A stretch of 26,157 nucleotides of DNA from an uncultured Carnobacterium sp. (GCA_937976325.1 CALJSD010000037.1:1-26157); one strand, 5' to 3'. Numbered from the stretch's first letter, positions 7,458 through 15,758 are shown. Notes: generated by a model not told the origin, from the letters alone. Translations and numbers: made by a program.

Positions 7458-8726
7458 TTATTTTTGACGATATTTTTGGTACTGTTTCATCAAAGCATCC
7501 TCATATGAAGAGGTTGGTTCTGCCTTGAAATACTCTTCATTTTTAAGCGCATCTGGTAAGTATTGTTGCTTCACGAAGTGCCCTGGATAGTCGTGAGGAT
7601 ACTTGTATCCAACACCACGACCCAATTTTTGAGCGCCTGAATAATGCGCATCTTTTAAGTGGTCCGGAATACTAATCGCACGACCTTTTCTTACATCAGA
7701 CAAGGCACTATCGATTGAGCGAATAGCCGTGTTTGATTTAGGAGAAAGGGCGAGTTCGATAATCGCATTTGCTAGTGGAATTCTAGCTTCCGGTAAACCA
7801 AGTCGTTCCGCAGCTTGCACAGCGGATACTGCGCGAGCGGCACCTTGTGGATTTCCTAGTCCAATATCTTCGTAGGCAATAACTAAGAGTCGTCTCATCA
7901 GACTTGTAAGGTCTCCAGCTTCCATTAAACGAGCAGCATAATGCAAGGCTGCATTAACATCTGATCCGCGAATGGATTTTTGAAGAGCAGAGATGACATC
8001 GTAATGTTGGTCACCATCTTTATCATACGAGAGTGCTTTTCTTTGGATACATTCTTCTGCGATTTGAATCGTGATATGGATTTTTCCATCGTCACTAGCT
8101 TCAGTTGATTTAGCGGCTAGTTCTAGTGCGTTTAGGGCGCTTCTGACGTCTCCGTTTGTACTGTTTGCAAAGTGATTTAAGGCTTCTTCTGTGACGTCTA
8201 AATCGAGTTTACCTAGACCGCGTTCTTCGTCTTCGATAGCTTTTAAGAGTGCTTTTTGAATATCCTGCGAAGAAAGTGGTTTGAGTTCAAAAATTTGAGT
8301 TCGACTACGAATCGCAGGGTTGATTGAAATATATGGATTTTCAGTGGTTGCTCCAACTAAAATAATTCGACCGTTTTCCAAATGAGGCAATAAGAAGTCT
8401 TGTTTCGTTTTATCGAGTCGATGAATTTCATCGAGTAGTAGAATGACGCTACCAGACATCTTTGCTTCTTCAGCTACGATTTGTAGGTCTTTCTTTGTAT
8501 CGGTGGCTGCGTTTAGTTGTCTAAAAGCCACTTTTGTACTTCCGCTAATGGCGCTAGCGATACTTGTTTTCCCAGTTCCTGGAGGCCCATATAAAATCAT
8601 GGATGATAATTGTTTGGCCACAACCATGCGATAGATGATTTTCCCAGGAGAGACAAGATGCTCTTGACCAATCACTTCGTCAATCGTACGAGGTCGCATG
8701 CGGTAAGCAAGTGGTTGATGGTTCAT
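7458..8726 (-). CDS. rarA: Replication-associated recombination protein A (MgsA/WRNIP1-type AAA ATPase)
   Basis: The 422-residue AAA+ ATPase is related to clamp loaders and acts at stalled replication forks. It starts MNHQPLAYRMRPRTIDEVIG, a family hallmark. Walker A is GPPGTGKTS (47-55), Walker B LLLDEIHRLDK (96-106) and sensor 1 VGATTENPYIS (about 125-135). The C-terminal part has the RarA tetramerisation region, including YEDIGLGNPQGA and a late GVGYKYPHDYPGHFV motif. An AAGGAGGAA site precedes the ATG. It is divergent from the cysteine desulfurase gene and downstream of nothing on its own strand, so it appears monocistronic. Confidence 0.96.
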   Translation of the reverse strand: MNHQPLAYRMRPRTIDEVIGQEHLVSPGKIIYRMVVAKQLSSMILYGPPGTGKTSIASAISGSTKVAFRQLNAATDTKKDLQIVAEEAKMSGSVILLLDEIHRLDKTKQDFLLPHLENGRIILVGATTENPYISINPAIRSRTQIFELKPLSSQDIQKALLKAIEDEERGLGKLDLDVTEEALNHFANSTNGDVRSALNALELAAKSTEASDDGKIHITIQIAEECIQRKALSYDKDGDQHYDVISALQKSIRGSDVNAALHYAARLMEAGDLTSLMRRLLVIAYEDIGLGNPQGAARAVSAVQAAERLGLPEARIPLANAIIELALSPKSNTAIRSIDSALSDVRKGRAISIPDHLKDAHYSGAQKLGRGVGYKYPHDYPGHFVKQQYLPDALKNEEYFKAEPTSSYEDALMKQYQKYRQK

Positions 8727-8810
8727 GACAGTTCCTCCTTAAAATTCTTTATGTTTAGTGTATCATAAGTTGAAAGAATGATATAATAGGAAAGATTAAA
8801 ACAACTTATT

Positions 8811-8838
8811 AGGACAATAAATAGTCATCCCGTATAAT
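8811..8838 (+). promoter_or_regulatory. Cysteine desulfurase promoter
   Basis: A perfect TATAAT (8833-8838) lies 30 bases before the GTG start. AGGACA (8811-8816) at a 16-base distance matches four of six -35 positions. A second TATAAT (8782-8787) lies further upstream without a clear -35 box. No Rrf2/CymR-type gene precedes the desulfurase, unlike in Bacillus. Confidence 0.6.
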
Positions 8839-8868
8839 AGTATTGTTTGAAAGTGAGGAGAGTGCAAG

Positions 8869-9975
8869 GTGAATTACTTAGATTATGCAGCAACGACGCC
8901 GGTAAATGTGGAAGTAATAGAAGTGATTACAAAGGAAATGGCTTCTTTTGGAAATCCGTCTAGTGTCTATCGCATTGGTCGTGAACAAAAGCAAAAAATC
9001 GAACGTGTGAAGAAAGCTATTTTATCAGAACTACAAGCATCTCCACACGATGCCATTATCTTTACAAGTTCAGGTTCTGAAGGAAACAATTTAGTGTTTG
9101 AAAGTATTCGTGAGCATTTCGAAAAAGAAAAAGGGCATATCATTGTTTCTGCAGTAGAGCATCCTTCTGTTCGAAAACCTGCTGAATTTTTAGAACAAGA
9201 AGGCTTTGAAGTGACGTATTTAGCTCCAAATAAAGATGGCATTGTGACAGTTTCTGAAATTGAGGAGGCTCTAAGAGAGGATACACGTCTAGTTTCGATT
9301 ATGACGGTTAATAACGAGACAGGGGCAAGATTCCCAATTGAAGAGATTGCTGATTTATTAAAAGACAAGCCAACTTATTTCCATACAGATGCTGTTCAAG
9401 CCTTTGCACAAGAAGCATTAACGGTGGATGGAATTGACTATTTAACGGCTTCAGGACATAAAATATATGCGCCAAAAGGGATTGGTTTCTTATATAAATC
9501 AAAAGATGCACCTATTCACGCTTTAATTAAAGGTGGAGGACAAGAATTAGGATTTCGAGCTGGAACGGAAAATGTTCCTTATATTTTGGGGCTTGAAAAA
9601 GCAATGCAAATCGTTGTAGCAAAAAGAAATGAGCTCGTTCAAAACTATCAAGAGTTACGTGAGTATCTAATTGCGAAGTTGTCTGAAAGAGGCATTGAAT
9701 TTGAGTTTAATGGCGTATCAAATCCAAAGAATCCACATATTTGTAATATCTGGCTGAAAGGAAGAAAAGCGACACAAACATTAATCTTCAATGATTTAAA
9801 AGATGTTTCTGTATCTGCTGGATCCGCATGTTCTGCTGGAAGTGTACAAATCAGTCCAGTATTATCTGCAATGTATCCAGACGAATCGAGTCGTCTTGAA
9901 GAGTCTATTAGACTTTCATTTGGAATGGGTTCAACAAAAGAGGATATTGACGCCTTTGTGGACGCTCTGCGTTAA
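8869..9975 (+). CDS. iscS: Cysteine desulfurase (IscS/NifS family, YrvO-like)
   Basis: The 368-residue PLP enzyme takes sulfur from cysteine. It starts at GTG behind GAGGAG, giving MNYLDYAATTPVN, the family lead. The PLP lysine is K198 in TASGHKIYAPKG. The catalytic cysteine is C321 in SAGSACSAGS, and GSEGNN and FHTDAVQ are also present. Its neighbourhood with DUF1831 and mnmA suggests it mainly feeds sulfur to MnmA for 2-thiouridine in tRNA, as YrvO does in Bacillus; a general role in iron-sulfur assembly cannot be excluded. DUF1831 follows 70 bases downstream. Confidence 0.94.
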   Translation: MNYLDYAATTPVNVEVIEVITKEMASFGNPSSVYRIGREQKQKIERVKKAILSELQASPHDAIIFTSSGSEGNNLVFESIREHFEKEKGHIIVSAVEHPSVRKPAEFLEQEGFEVTYLAPNKDGIVTVSEIEEALREDTRLVSIMTVNNETGARFPIEEIADLLKDKPTYFHTDAVQAFAQEALTVDGIDYLTASGHKIYAPKGIGFLYKSKDAPIHALIKGGGQELGFRAGTENVPYILGLEKAMQIVVAKRNELVQNYQELREYLIAKLSERGIEFEFNGVSNPKNPHICNIWLKGRKATQTLIFNDLKDVSVSAGSACSAGSVQISPVLSAMYPDESSRLEESIRLSFGMGSTKEDIDAFVDALR

Positions 9976-10003
9976 GAGAGAGCTTTTGTTTAGAGGCAAA
10001 ATA

Positions 10004-10012
10004 TGGTAAACT
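10004..10012 (+). promoter_or_regulatory. Possible extended -10 promoter before DUF1831 gene
   Basis: TGGTAAACT fits the TGnTAnnnT extended -10 pattern, 33 bases before the ATG. TTGTTT (9986-9991) lies upstream at 15 bases. The gene may also be read from the desulfurase promoter. Confidence 0.4.
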
Positions 10013-10045
10013 AATTTTGTAGAAAAATAAAGAGGAGAAGCGCAT

Positions 10046-10393
10046 ATGGCATTTACACCAACTGCATCATTAAAAGGGTCAAACCAAGTCTTTTCGGTTA
10101 GTCCAACATGTAAAGGATACACATTACGTGATAATGGCTTTACAGAAACAAAATCTGGGAACTTCCAATTAATTCGTAGTTTAGACGAAACAATTGATGA
10201 TCACCGTGGATTAAAATTAAAAGTCATGGTGGATAAAGATAAGAAACAATTGAAAATTTCGACAGTAACGAAGAATGGCCTACAAACAGTTGACTTATAT
10301 GGCAAAGCAAATACTGCTATGGCTGTTGAAAAGTTAGAGTTTATTTTAGAAGGGCTTGTTGAACGAGGCGTTCTCGAAGTAACAACAAAATAG
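10046..10393 (+). CDS. DUF1831 protein
   Basis: The 115-residue cytoplasmic protein starts MAFTPTASLKGSNQVFSVSP and matches what I know of DUF1831, a Lactobacillales family found next to cysteine desulfurase genes. It has alternating beta strands and a C-terminal helix (AMAVEKLEFILEGLVERGVL) that suggest a small alpha/beta fold. It has no signal peptide or membrane segment. There is one cysteine, C22 in the stretch SPTCKGYTL. The biochemical function is unknown; from position, a helper in sulfur transfer to tRNA is an inference. An AGAGGAGAAG site precedes the ATG. Confidence 0.85.
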   Translation: MAFTPTASLKGSNQVFSVSPTCKGYTLRDNGFTETKSGNFQLIRSLDETIDDHRGLKLKVMVDKDKKQLKISTVTKNGLQTVDLYGKANTAMAVEKLEFILEGLVERGVLEVTTK

Positions 10394-10407
10394 TGTATAA
10401 GAAAAGA

Positions 10408-10438
10408 GAGACAGTTCAAAATTGAACTGTCTCGTTTA
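10408..10438. terminator. Bidirectional terminator between DUF1831 and XRE genes
   Basis: GAGACAGTTCAA (10408-10419) and TTGAACTGTCTC (10422-10433) form a perfect 12-bp inverted repeat. The plus strand continues GTTTATC. The minus strand continues TCTTTTCTT, so the T-tract is better for the minus-strand gene. Confidence 0.75.
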
Positions 10439-10469
10439 TCATGCACGGGCGGTGTTCCCTGTAGCTGTA

Positions 10470-10703
10470 TTATTCGACTTCAGGTAGCGGCTTAAATTGT
10501 GCTACGAAGCTTTGAGTGTCGCCAAAATAAAGATTCTCGCTAGGAACTTCATATAGCTCCTGCATTCTTTTGCTTAAAGAATATGGAAGATTAGTTGAAT
10601 CTTTTTCATACTTCGTAAGCGTATCTTTGTTTATTTTAAGATATTTGGCGGCTTCTAACAGTGTTAAATTACGATTTACCCGTGCTGCTCGTAAAGAGAT
10701 CAT
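10470..10703 (-). CDS. Small XRE-family helix-turn-helix regulator
   Basis: I choose the ATG at 10701-10703, giving about 77 residues starting MISLRAARVNRNLTLLEAAK. The frame is open further upstream to 10769. That longer start lies inside the -35 box of a perfect promoter whose transcript should begin near 10728, so it cannot be used. The Cro/CI-type HTH covers about residues 4-58, with LTLLEAAKYLKINKDTLTKYE as the core. The short tail ends FVAQFKPLPEVE. There is no toxin partner or phage gene nearby. It lies convergent to DUF1831 and divergent from mnmA, so it may regulate itself and possibly mnmA; this is inference. Confidence 0.85.
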   Translation of the reverse strand: MISLRAARVNRNLTLLEAAKYLKINKDTLTKYEKDSTNLPYSLSKRMQELYEVPSENLYFGDTQSFVAQFKPLPEVE

Positions 10704-10734
10704 CATACACCTTCGCCCCCTTTTTCTCAACTTA

Positions 10735-10763
10735 ATTATAGTGAAAACGCAACCGTTTGTCAA
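10735..10763 (-). promoter_or_regulatory. Consensus promoter of the XRE regulator, with a possible operator inside
   Basis: On the minus strand TTGACA (10758-10763) and TATAAT (10735-10740) are separated by exactly 17 bases, a perfect sigma-A promoter. Within the spacer an inverted repeat AAACG-CAAC-CGTTT (10745-10758) could be an operator for an XRE-type repressor. The arms are short. Confidence 0.85.
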
Positions 10764-10824
10764 AAACACAATTGGGTAAAAATCCCAGTACTATCGCATT
10801 TTCAATGATTTTCAAGCAAAAATT

Positions 10825-10852
10825 TTGAAAAAAATAAAAATAAATTTAAAAT
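10825..10852 (+). promoter_or_regulatory. mnmA promoter candidate
   Basis: TTGAAA (10825-10830) and TAAAAT (10847-10852) are separated by 16 bases, each one mismatch from consensus. The predicted transcript begins near 10860, about 64 bases before the mnmA ATG. Confidence 0.5.
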
Positions 10853-10923
10853 TAGTGTTAATTCTGATAACTCGACCTTCAAATCGACTAGTTCAGGAAA
10901 TAAATAGAAATGATGGTGAAAGA

Positions 10924-12048
10924 ATGAGTAACGAAAAAACAAGAGTTGTCGTTGGCATGAGTGGAGGTGTTGACTCCTCTGTAACAGCTTTACTATTAAA
11001 AGAAGCTGGATATGATGTCATCGGTATTTTTATGAAAAACTGGGATGATACGGACGAAAATGGTGTTTGTACAGCGACTGAAGACTACAAAGATGTAGCT
11101 GCGGTTGCAGAGCAAATTGGAATTCCGTATTATTCAGTAAACTTTGAGAAAGAATATTGGGACCGTGTATTTGAATATTTCCTTCGCGAATATCGCCTTG
11201 GACGTACACCAAACCCAGATGTGATGTGTAATAAAGAAGTGAAATTCCAAGCTTTCTTAGATTATGCTCTTCAACTAGGGGCAGATTATGTGGCGATGGG
11301 GCACTATGCACGAGTTGAAAAAGATGAAAACGGAATTGTTCATTTATTAAGAGGAAAAGACAATAATAAAGACCAAACGTATTTCTTAAGTCAATTGAAT
11401 CAAAAGCAATTAGAAAAAGCGATGTTCCCAATTGGACACTTAGAGAAAAAAGAAGTGCGTGAGATTGCTGAGAAGTATGATCTTGCGACTGCTAAGAAGA
11501 AAGATTCGACAGGAGTTTGTTTCATCGGAGAACGTAACTTCAATGAGTTCTTATCAAACTATTTGCCAGCTAAACCTGGTAAAATGGTGACCCTTGATGG
11601 AGAAGTAAAAGGCGACCACGCTGGACTCATGTACTACACGATTGGGCAACGCCAAGGTCTTGGTATCGGTGGCGGTGGTAAAACCAATGATCCATGGTTT
11701 GTTATCGGGAAAGACTTATCAACAAATACCTTATATGTGGGTCAAGGCTTCCATCATCCAAACCTCTATTCAGATAGCTTAACAGCAACAGATATTCAAT
11801 TTACAAATGATTTACCAAAAGAGAATACGTTCGAATGTACGGCTAAATTTAGATATCGTCAACAAGATACAAAAGTGAAAGTTGTATTAGATGAAACAGA
11901 TCCAACACGTGCAACGGTAATCTTTGATGAACCCGTTCGTGCGATTACACCGGGACAAGCTGTTGTGTTCTACGACGGCGAAGAGTGCCTTGGTGGAGGT
12001 ATCATCGATAAAGCGTATATGAACGGGGAAGAACGTCAATACGTATAA
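10924..12048 (+). CDS. mnmA: tRNA-specific 2-thiouridylase MnmA
   Basis: The enzyme thiolates U34 of tRNA Lys, Glu and Gln. I start at ATG 10924 (MSNEKTRVVVGMSGGVDSSV), giving 374 residues, the family size. An in-frame TTG at 10825 would add a Lys/Asn-rich extension unlike the family and coincides with the -35 box. The PP-loop is GMSGGVDSSV (11-20). The catalytic pair is C102 in NPDVMCNKEVKF and C199 in DSTGVCFIGERNF. The GHYARV stretch and a C-terminal beta-barrel are present. A GGTGA site lies five bases before the start. The upstream desulfurase is the likely sulfur donor. recD2 follows after 25 bases. Confidence 0.95.
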   Translation: MSNEKTRVVVGMSGGVDSSVTALLLKEAGYDVIGIFMKNWDDTDENGVCTATEDYKDVAAVAEQIGIPYYSVNFEKEYWDRVFEYFLREYRLGRTPNPDVMCNKEVKFQAFLDYALQLGADYVAMGHYARVEKDENGIVHLLRGKDNNKDQTYFLSQLNQKQLEKAMFPIGHLEKKEVREIAEKYDLATAKKKDSTGVCFIGERNFNEFLSNYLPAKPGKMVTLDGEVKGDHAGLMYYTIGQRQGLGIGGGGKTNDPWFVIGKDLSTNTLYVGQGFHHPNLYSDSLTATDIQFTNDLPKENTFECTAKFRYRQQDTKVKVVLDETDPTRATVIFDEPVRAITPGQAVVFYDGEECLGGGIIDKAYMNGEERQYV

Positions 12049-12073
12049 ATAAAACAAAGAAAGGAGATTCCAA

Positions 12074-14482
12074 ATGAGTGATACACCTTATATTGTAGGG
12101 GAAGTATTAACGACTTTTTTCGAGAATCCGCAAAACTTCTATAAAGTCATGCTTGTTCGCGTTATCGAATCGGATTGCGTGGATGTGGATGATGAGATTG
12201 TTGTGACTGGGATTTTCGGACAAATTCATTCGGATATCTCCTATCGTTTTAATGGGAAGATTGTTTCTCATCCAAAATACGGAGAACAATTCCAAGCAGA
12301 TAATTATCAACAAACGCAACCAACCGGTAAAAGAGGACTCATTCAATATTTATCGAGCGCTCATTTTCCAGGTATTGGGGAGAAGACGGCTGAGAAGATT
12401 ATCGAGAAGTTAGGCGAGGATGCTATGGAGCGTATCTTAAACGACGAGACTGCGCTTGATGGAATTACAGGCCTCACGAAAAAGAAAAAAGAAATGATTC
12501 GAGAAGTCATTCAGCAGAACCAGGGCACTGAGAAGTTAATGTTTGAACTGACGAATCTTGGATTTACGCCTGCGATTGCGCAGAAGATTATCGGCATGTA
12601 TAAAGATAAGGCTAGAGCTGTTCTAGACGAGGATCCATATGTTCTTCTTCAAAGAATTGAAGGACTTGGCTTTAGACGAATGGATAGTATTGCCCAGTCC
12701 ATGGGGATTGATCCAGACGATACTTCAAGACTTAAGGGTGCGCTCTTTGTAGTGACCAGAGATTTCTGTTATCAAACTGGCGATACCTACTTGATGGCAG
12801 AAGTGTTAATTACGCAAGCACAGCGATTACTCGAGTCATGCCAAAATTACTTAATCGAACCAGATAAACTAGTAGATGCTTTAAACGAATTAATTCGTGA
12901 AGGTGTAGTGTTTTCTGATGAAAATCGTATTGCGATTGCGTCTTTATATTACGCAGAACTTGGAATTAGTAACGCTCTTTCGAAACGGATTACGGCTTCT
13001 AAAGAAGAAATCACTAAAGAAAGAATCGATGAAGCGATTAAACAAACCGAAGAGAAGTTTGAGATTCAATATGATACGTCTCAAAAAGAGGCTATTTATC
13101 GTATTATGACTGAACCGCTCTTTGTATTAACTGGTGGACCAGGAACTGGGAAGACAACGATTATCAATGCTGTCATTGATGTCTATGCGCAACTAAACGA
13201 GCTTGATAATGCTAATGAGATTGAAGAAGCGATTGTTCTTGCAGCACCAACAGGACGTGCAGCAAAACGGATGAATGAGTTGACAGGTTATCCTGCTTCT
13301 ACGATTCATCGACTGCTAGGGATTGCGATTGATAGTGTGGATGATAGTTTTGAAGATAAGGAAATTACCGGAGAGTTCTTAATTATTGATGAGATGTCAA
13401 TGGTGGATACGTGGTTAATGAACCGCGTGTTTAAGGCTGCACCAGAAGGGTTGAAGATTCTGCTTGTTGGAGATAGTAATCAATTACCTTCTGTTGGACC
13501 AGGCCAAGTTTTAGCGGATTTACTGGAAACCAATCAAGTACCAGCGATTGAACTGAAGCGGATTCACCGTCAGACGCAGCAATCATCCATTGTAGAATTA
13601 GCCCATAGCATTAAAGATGGATTCTTGCCGAGAAACTTTATGGAGAAACAAACAGACCGCAGCTTCTTACCGTGTTCGACAGAACGATTGGTAACAATTA
13701 TTGAGCAAGTCGTTGTAGCGGCACTCAAAAAAGGCTATACGAAGCGAGATATTCAAGTACTGGCTCCGATGTATAAAGGGGACGCAGGAATTAACGCCAT
13801 CAATCAGATGATGCAAGAAATCTTAAATCCTAAGATTGGAAATTCTGTGCGCGAAGTGGAATCCTTTGATAAAGTCTTCCGTGTAGGGGATAAAGTGCTA
13901 CAACTGGTGAATTTACCTGAAGAGAATGTATACAACGGTGATATCGGTGAAATCACTGCAATTCAATTTGCGAAAGAAAACGATGACCAAGTAGATAAGA
14001 TTTTTGTTTTATTTGACCAAACGGAAGTCGAGTATCATAGAACCGATTGGCAACAATTGACGTTGGCGTATTGCTGCTCAATTCATAAGGCACAAGGGTC
14101 TGAATTTAAAATGGTCATTTTACCAATGGTGAATCAGTACTCACGGATGTTGCAAAGAAATCTATTGTATACTGCAGTTACAAGAAGTCAGCAGTATCTC
14201 ATCATGTGTGGGGAAGCAGGTGCATTCCAAAAGAGTGCGACAACGATTCCTCCTAAACGTGCGACTTTCTTACAAGAGTTCTTAACGAATTTCGACATTG
14301 AAAAGACAGAAGAAACTCCAGTAATTAAAGAGAAAAAAACGGAGCCGTCGCTTGTTGATACTGTACATTCAGACGAAGATAAAGAAATCCAATTAACCAT
14401 CCAAGCAATTGAAGAGGGACTTATTTCTCCGATGATTGGAATGGACGATGTCACACCATATGATTTTATGACAAGAAGCTAG
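12074..14482 (+). CDS. recD2: ATP-dependent RecD2-type DNA helicase
   Basis: The 802-residue SF1B 5'-3' helicase belongs to the RecBC-independent RecD2 class. The N-terminal OB-like region and helix-hairpin-helix part (about 90-215, with FPGIGEKTAEKIIEKLG) are typical of RecD2. The helicase core has Walker A TGGPGTGKTT (353-362), Walker B LIIDEMSMVDT, motif III VGDSNQLPSVGPGQ and motif IV LKRIHRQ. SIHKAQGSEF and LLYTAVTRS lie near the C-terminus. It acts in DNA repair and replication-fork maintenance. An AAAGGAG site precedes the ATG. It is probably cotranscribed with mnmA, as in Bacillus, but the TPR gene usually between them is absent. The stop codon lies inside the terminator stem. Confidence 0.95.
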   Translation: MSDTPYIVGEVLTTFFENPQNFYKVMLVRVIESDCVDVDDEIVVTGIFGQIHSDISYRFNGKIVSHPKYGEQFQADNYQQTQPTGKRGLIQYLSSAHFPGIGEKTAEKIIEKLGEDAMERILNDETALDGITGLTKKKKEMIREVIQQNQGTEKLMFELTNLGFTPAIAQKIIGMYKDKARAVLDEDPYVLLQRIEGLGFRRMDSIAQSMGIDPDDTSRLKGALFVVTRDFCYQTGDTYLMAEVLITQAQRLLESCQNYLIEPDKLVDALNELIREGVVFSDENRIAIASLYYAELGISNALSKRITASKEEITKERIDEAIKQTEEKFEIQYDTSQKEAIYRIMTEPLFVLTGGPGTGKTTIINAVIDVYAQLNELDNANEIEEAIVLAAPTGRAAKRMNELTGYPASTIHRLLGIAIDSVDDSFEDKEITGEFLIIDEMSMVDTWLMNRVFKAAPEGLKILLVGDSNQLPSVGPGQVLADLLETNQVPAIELKRIHRQTQQSSIVELAHSIKDGFLPRNFMEKQTDRSFLPCSTERLVTIIEQVVVAALKKGYTKRDIQVLAPMYKGDAGINAINQMMQEILNPKIGNSVREVESFDKVFRVGDKVLQLVNLPEENVYNGDIGEITAIQFAKENDDQVDKIFVLFDQTEVEYHRTDWQQLTLAYCCSIHKAQGSEFKMVILPMVNQYSRMLQRNLLYTAVTRSQQYLIMCGEAGAFQKSATTIPPKRATFLQEFLTNFDIEKTEETPVIKEKKTEPSLVDTVHSDEDKEIQLTIQAIEEGLISPMIGMDDVTPYDFMTRS

Positions 14483-14501
14483 TTTTCTAGCTTCTTTTTT
14501 T
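14473..14501 (+). terminator. recD2 terminator
   Basis: AAGAAGCTAG (14473-14482) and CTAGCTTCTT (14487-14496) form a 10-bp stem with a TTTT loop, continued by a T run. The first arm includes the recD2 stop codon TAG (14480-14482). Confidence 0.9.
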
Positions 14502-14524
14502 CGTGTTATTTCAGCCGGAATTAA

Positions 14525-14554
14525 TTGCCATCTGTCCATGATGTAGGGTAAAAT
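14525..14554 (+). promoter_or_regulatory. Promoter of the pheB operon
   Basis: TTGCCA (14525-14530) and TAAAAT (14549-14554) are separated by 18 bases, each one mismatch from consensus. The transcript should begin near 14561. This excludes the ATG at 14563 as a useful start and favours 14587. Confidence 0.6.
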
Positions 14555-14586
14555 GAGAACAAATGATTATGAAAGAAGGACAAATA

Positions 14587-15027
14587 ATGAATCGACAAAA
14601 ACATTTTTTAGTTTCTGAAGATGCTGTTCCTCCTGTATTTGCTAAAGTTTTGCAAGCAAAAGAACTACTTGCAACTGGACAAGCAAAAGACGTCACTGAA
14701 GTAGTGAAGATGGTTGGCATCTCACGCAGTGTTTATTATAAGTATTATCGTAAAGTACAAGGATTTTCTTCTGTAAATGCAGGAAGAAAAGCATCTATCA
14801 ATATCCATATGAAAAATATCAAAGGAACGCTGACAAAGACGCTTGAAGTATTTGCAAATCGTGATATGAATATCTTGACGATTTTCCAAGGGTTGGCAAT
14901 TCATAGCGTTGCTGTTGTCCAAATTATGATTGATATTTCAGAGGCAACGGTAAGTGTGGAAGATGTTATCAAAGAAATTAACGCACTTGATAACATTATT
15001 TCTGTGGAGTTACAAAGTATCGAATAA
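14587..15027 (+). CDS. pheB: ACT domain protein of the PheB/UPF0735 family
   Basis: I start at ATG 14587 (MNRQKHFLVSEDAVPPVFAK), 146 residues, because an AGAAGGA site lies seven bases upstream. Earlier ATGs at 14563 and 14569 have no site. The N-terminal half has the family stretch VFAKVLQAKELLATG and VKMVGISRSVYYKYYRKVQ, which resembles a helix-turn-helix. The C-terminal half (about 70-146) is an ACT domain beginning INIHMKNIKGTLTKTLEVFA. Bacillus pheB was linked genetically to phenylalanine biosynthesis, but the role is not settled; a small regulator sensing an amino acid is an inference. It overlaps the next gene by one base (TAATG). Confidence 0.88.
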   Translation: MNRQKHFLVSEDAVPPVFAKVLQAKELLATGQAKDVTEVVKMVGISRSVYYKYYRKVQGFSSVNAGRKASINIHMKNIKGTLTKTLEVFANRDMNILTIFQGLAIHSVAVVQIMIDISEATVSVEDVIKEINALDNIISVELQSIE

Positions 15028-15749
15028 TGAACCAAGAATTTTTAAACTATTTAACAGAAAATAATATTAAAGTGTTGATTTTCGATAAAGATGGCACATT
15101 GACAGATACATCCACTTTATGGTTTGAACCAACGATTTTAGTTCTTGACGAATTAGTGAATCGTAATGAAATGAATCTAACAAATGCAGAACATGACGAG
15201 TTGTTTGACCGTCTTGGCATCACTGAAACTGACATCATCGAAAATAGCGTGATCGCTTCGGGTACCGTTCAAGATATGCTTGAAGTCTTGAATGAATTCA
15301 GACCAATCGACATCGAAGAAAATTACGATTTTGTAGTGCATTACTTTGCTGACTATATTCTGAATCATCCAGAGAAAATCCAAACTCTTGGAAATGTGAA
15401 GAGGGCTCTTGGGTATCTGAAGGAAAAAGGATATATCATTGCGTTAGTAACGAATGATTCTGTGTTTCCAACTCAAGCAGTGTTAGAGGTCGCAGGAATA
15501 AAAGAGTTTTTCGACTTCATTGGAACCACAGATGAATTTCCTTCAAAGCCAGCAACGGATTCACTAGATGCGATTCAAAATCGTTTTGGGGTGCCTTTTA
15601 ACGAGATGATCTATATCGGGGACTCAACGGTAGATGAAGAGTTTGCCAAAAATACTGCAGGGTTTATTGCTGTGACAAGTGAACCTGATAATCCAGAAGT
15701 TCTACCTAGTGCTATTTTTAAAGTGAAATCAATTGAAGAATTGTGTTAG
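15027..15749 (+). CDS. HAD-superfamily hydrolase (phosphoglycolate phosphatase-like)
   Basis: The 240-residue HAD-IA hydrolase has motif I FDKDGTLTDT with D20 and D22. Motif II is the VTND stretch in IIALVTNDSVFP, a lysine follows in FPSKPATDS, and motif IV is IYIGDSTVDEEFA. A helical cap lies between motifs I and II. The best family guess is Gph/PpaX-like phosphoglycolate or pyrophosphate phosphatase, but HAD substrates cannot be read from sequence. The ATG lies in the pheB stop codon, so the two are coupled. The MATE gene starts nine bases after its stop codon. Confidence 0.85.
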   Translation: MNQEFLNYLTENNIKVLIFDKDGTLTDTSTLWFEPTILVLDELVNRNEMNLTNAEHDELFDRLGITETDIIENSVIASGTVQDMLEVLNEFRPIDIEENYDFVVHYFADYILNHPEKIQTLGNVKRALGYLKEKGYIIALVTNDSVFPTQAVLEVAGIKEFFDFIGTTDEFPSKPATDSLDAIQNRFGVPFNEMIYIGDSTVDEEFAKNTAGFIAVTSEPDNPEVLPSAIFKVKSIEELC

Positions 15750-15758
15750 GAGTGTGTT

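Noticed and set aside
10825..10923. N-terminal extension of MnmA from a TTG start
   Set aside because: It is Lys/Leu/Asn-rich, unlike MnmA, has no ribosome binding site and begins in the -35 box of the likely promoter.
14563..14586. Earlier ATG starts for the PheB-type gene
   Set aside because: They have no ribosome binding site and lie only a few bases after the predicted transcript start. The bases serve as the ribosome site for ATG 14587.
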